Shown one piece after another: positions 53,282 through 53,360 of a stretch of 53,360 nucleotides of DNA (position 1 is the first letter of the stretch; each line of letters begins with the position of its first letter). Source of the DNA: Candidatus Cloacimonadota bacterium (lineage in GTDB: Bacteria; Cloacimonadota; Cloacimonadia; Cloacimonadales; Cloacimonadaceae); the NCBI GenBank assembly GCA_020532545.1, contig JAJBAW010000017.1:1-53360 (forward strand), given 5' to 3'. Below the pieces are notes generated by a model that was given only the letters and a program-made list of their open reading frames with translations, was not told where the DNA came from and searched no databases. Position numbers and translations under genes: made by a program.

Positions 53282-53360
53282 ATGCCACAAAAAGATGTAA
53301 ATAAGATGACGAGTTTGATTCAGAGCCTATTGCCAACATATGGGATAGCGGCAATTGAGC
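53282..53360 (+). CDS. Start of an unidentified protein (3' end outside window)
   Basis: An ATG at 53282 lies 9 nt after AAGGAG (53267-53272), and the frame stays open for 26 codons to the window edge (MPQKDVNKMTSLIQSLLPTY...). The segment is too short to name. The clean ribosome site makes a real gene likely. Confidence 0.6.
   Translation, partial: MPQKDVNKMTSLIQSLLPTYGIAAIE

Overview
The window most likely comes from a member of Candidatus Cloacimonadota (WWE1), a Gram-negative amino-acid fermenter. Three things point there. The 3-keto-5-aminohexanoate cleavage enzyme at 17221-18054 carries the active-site residues, at the same numbers (Glu14, His46, His48, Arg226, Glu230, Asp231), that I remember for the crystallised Cloacimonas acidaminovorans enzyme. 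Secreted proteins have type IX-like or choice-of-anchor domains. There is an LPS-type envelope (Kdo transferase, MCE/Mla lipid transport, a lipoprotein with an apparent outer-membrane barrel). The assignment rests on reading alone; no search was run.

Layout. 1-5400 (minus strand): two tandem paralogous secreted zinc metalloproteases (the left one runs off the window into a von Willebrand A domain) and a small secreted protein, with a ~330-bp near-identical block duplicated between them. 5401-5891: non-coding. 5892-27035 (plus strand): tRNA-Asp with its own terminator, then a nearly gapless run of 18 genes: waaA/kdtA, an AmmeMemoRadiSam-type radical SAM enzyme, a NusG-II protein, a glycosyltransferase-Ppx/GppA fusion, aroF, miaB, yicC, a small membrane protein, rnr, murI, kce, nrdJ, a zinc-ribbon membrane protein, apbE, folE2, an M16 peptidase, a dehydratase activase and a PHP phosphatase. 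Most junctions overlap by 1-13 nt or are spaced by less than 15 nt.

27036-29823: a secreted adhesin-like gene flanked by two inverted copies of a ~110-nt intergenic element with covarying hairpins, and a 20-bp perfect inverted repeat. 29824-41364 (minus strand): cyuA-like and hutU (amino-acid catabolism), a eukaryote-type UDP-glucose pyrophosphorylase, then a complete MCE lipid-transport operon (MCE protein, lipoprotein fused to a probable beta-barrel, STAS-MlaE permease, MlaF ATPase), folA and a glycosyltransferase. 41365-41715: non-coding with a hairpin. 41716-52765 (minus strand): prfB, uppS, cdsA, a secreted protein with a C-terminal sorting domain, an EamA transporter, a Wzx-like flippase, a double glycosyltransferase, a glycosyltransferase and a Gfo/Idh/MocA dehydrogenase, i.e. 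a surface polysaccharide cluster. 52766-53281: non-coding with a 24-bp perfect palindrome; a new plus-strand gene starts at 53282 and leaves the window.

How it fits together: most genes build the envelope (Kdo transfer, peptidoglycan precursor glutamate, undecaprenyl phosphate, CDP-diacylglycerol, glycan assembly and flipping, lipid shuttling) or serve anaerobic amino-acid breakdown (secreted proteases, cysteine desulfidase, urocanate hydratase, Kce, dehydratase activase). The best candidates for something undescribed are the MCE operon with the lipoprotein-barrel fusion, the glycosyltransferase-Ppx/GppA fusion, the covarying intergenic element and the twin metalloproteases.
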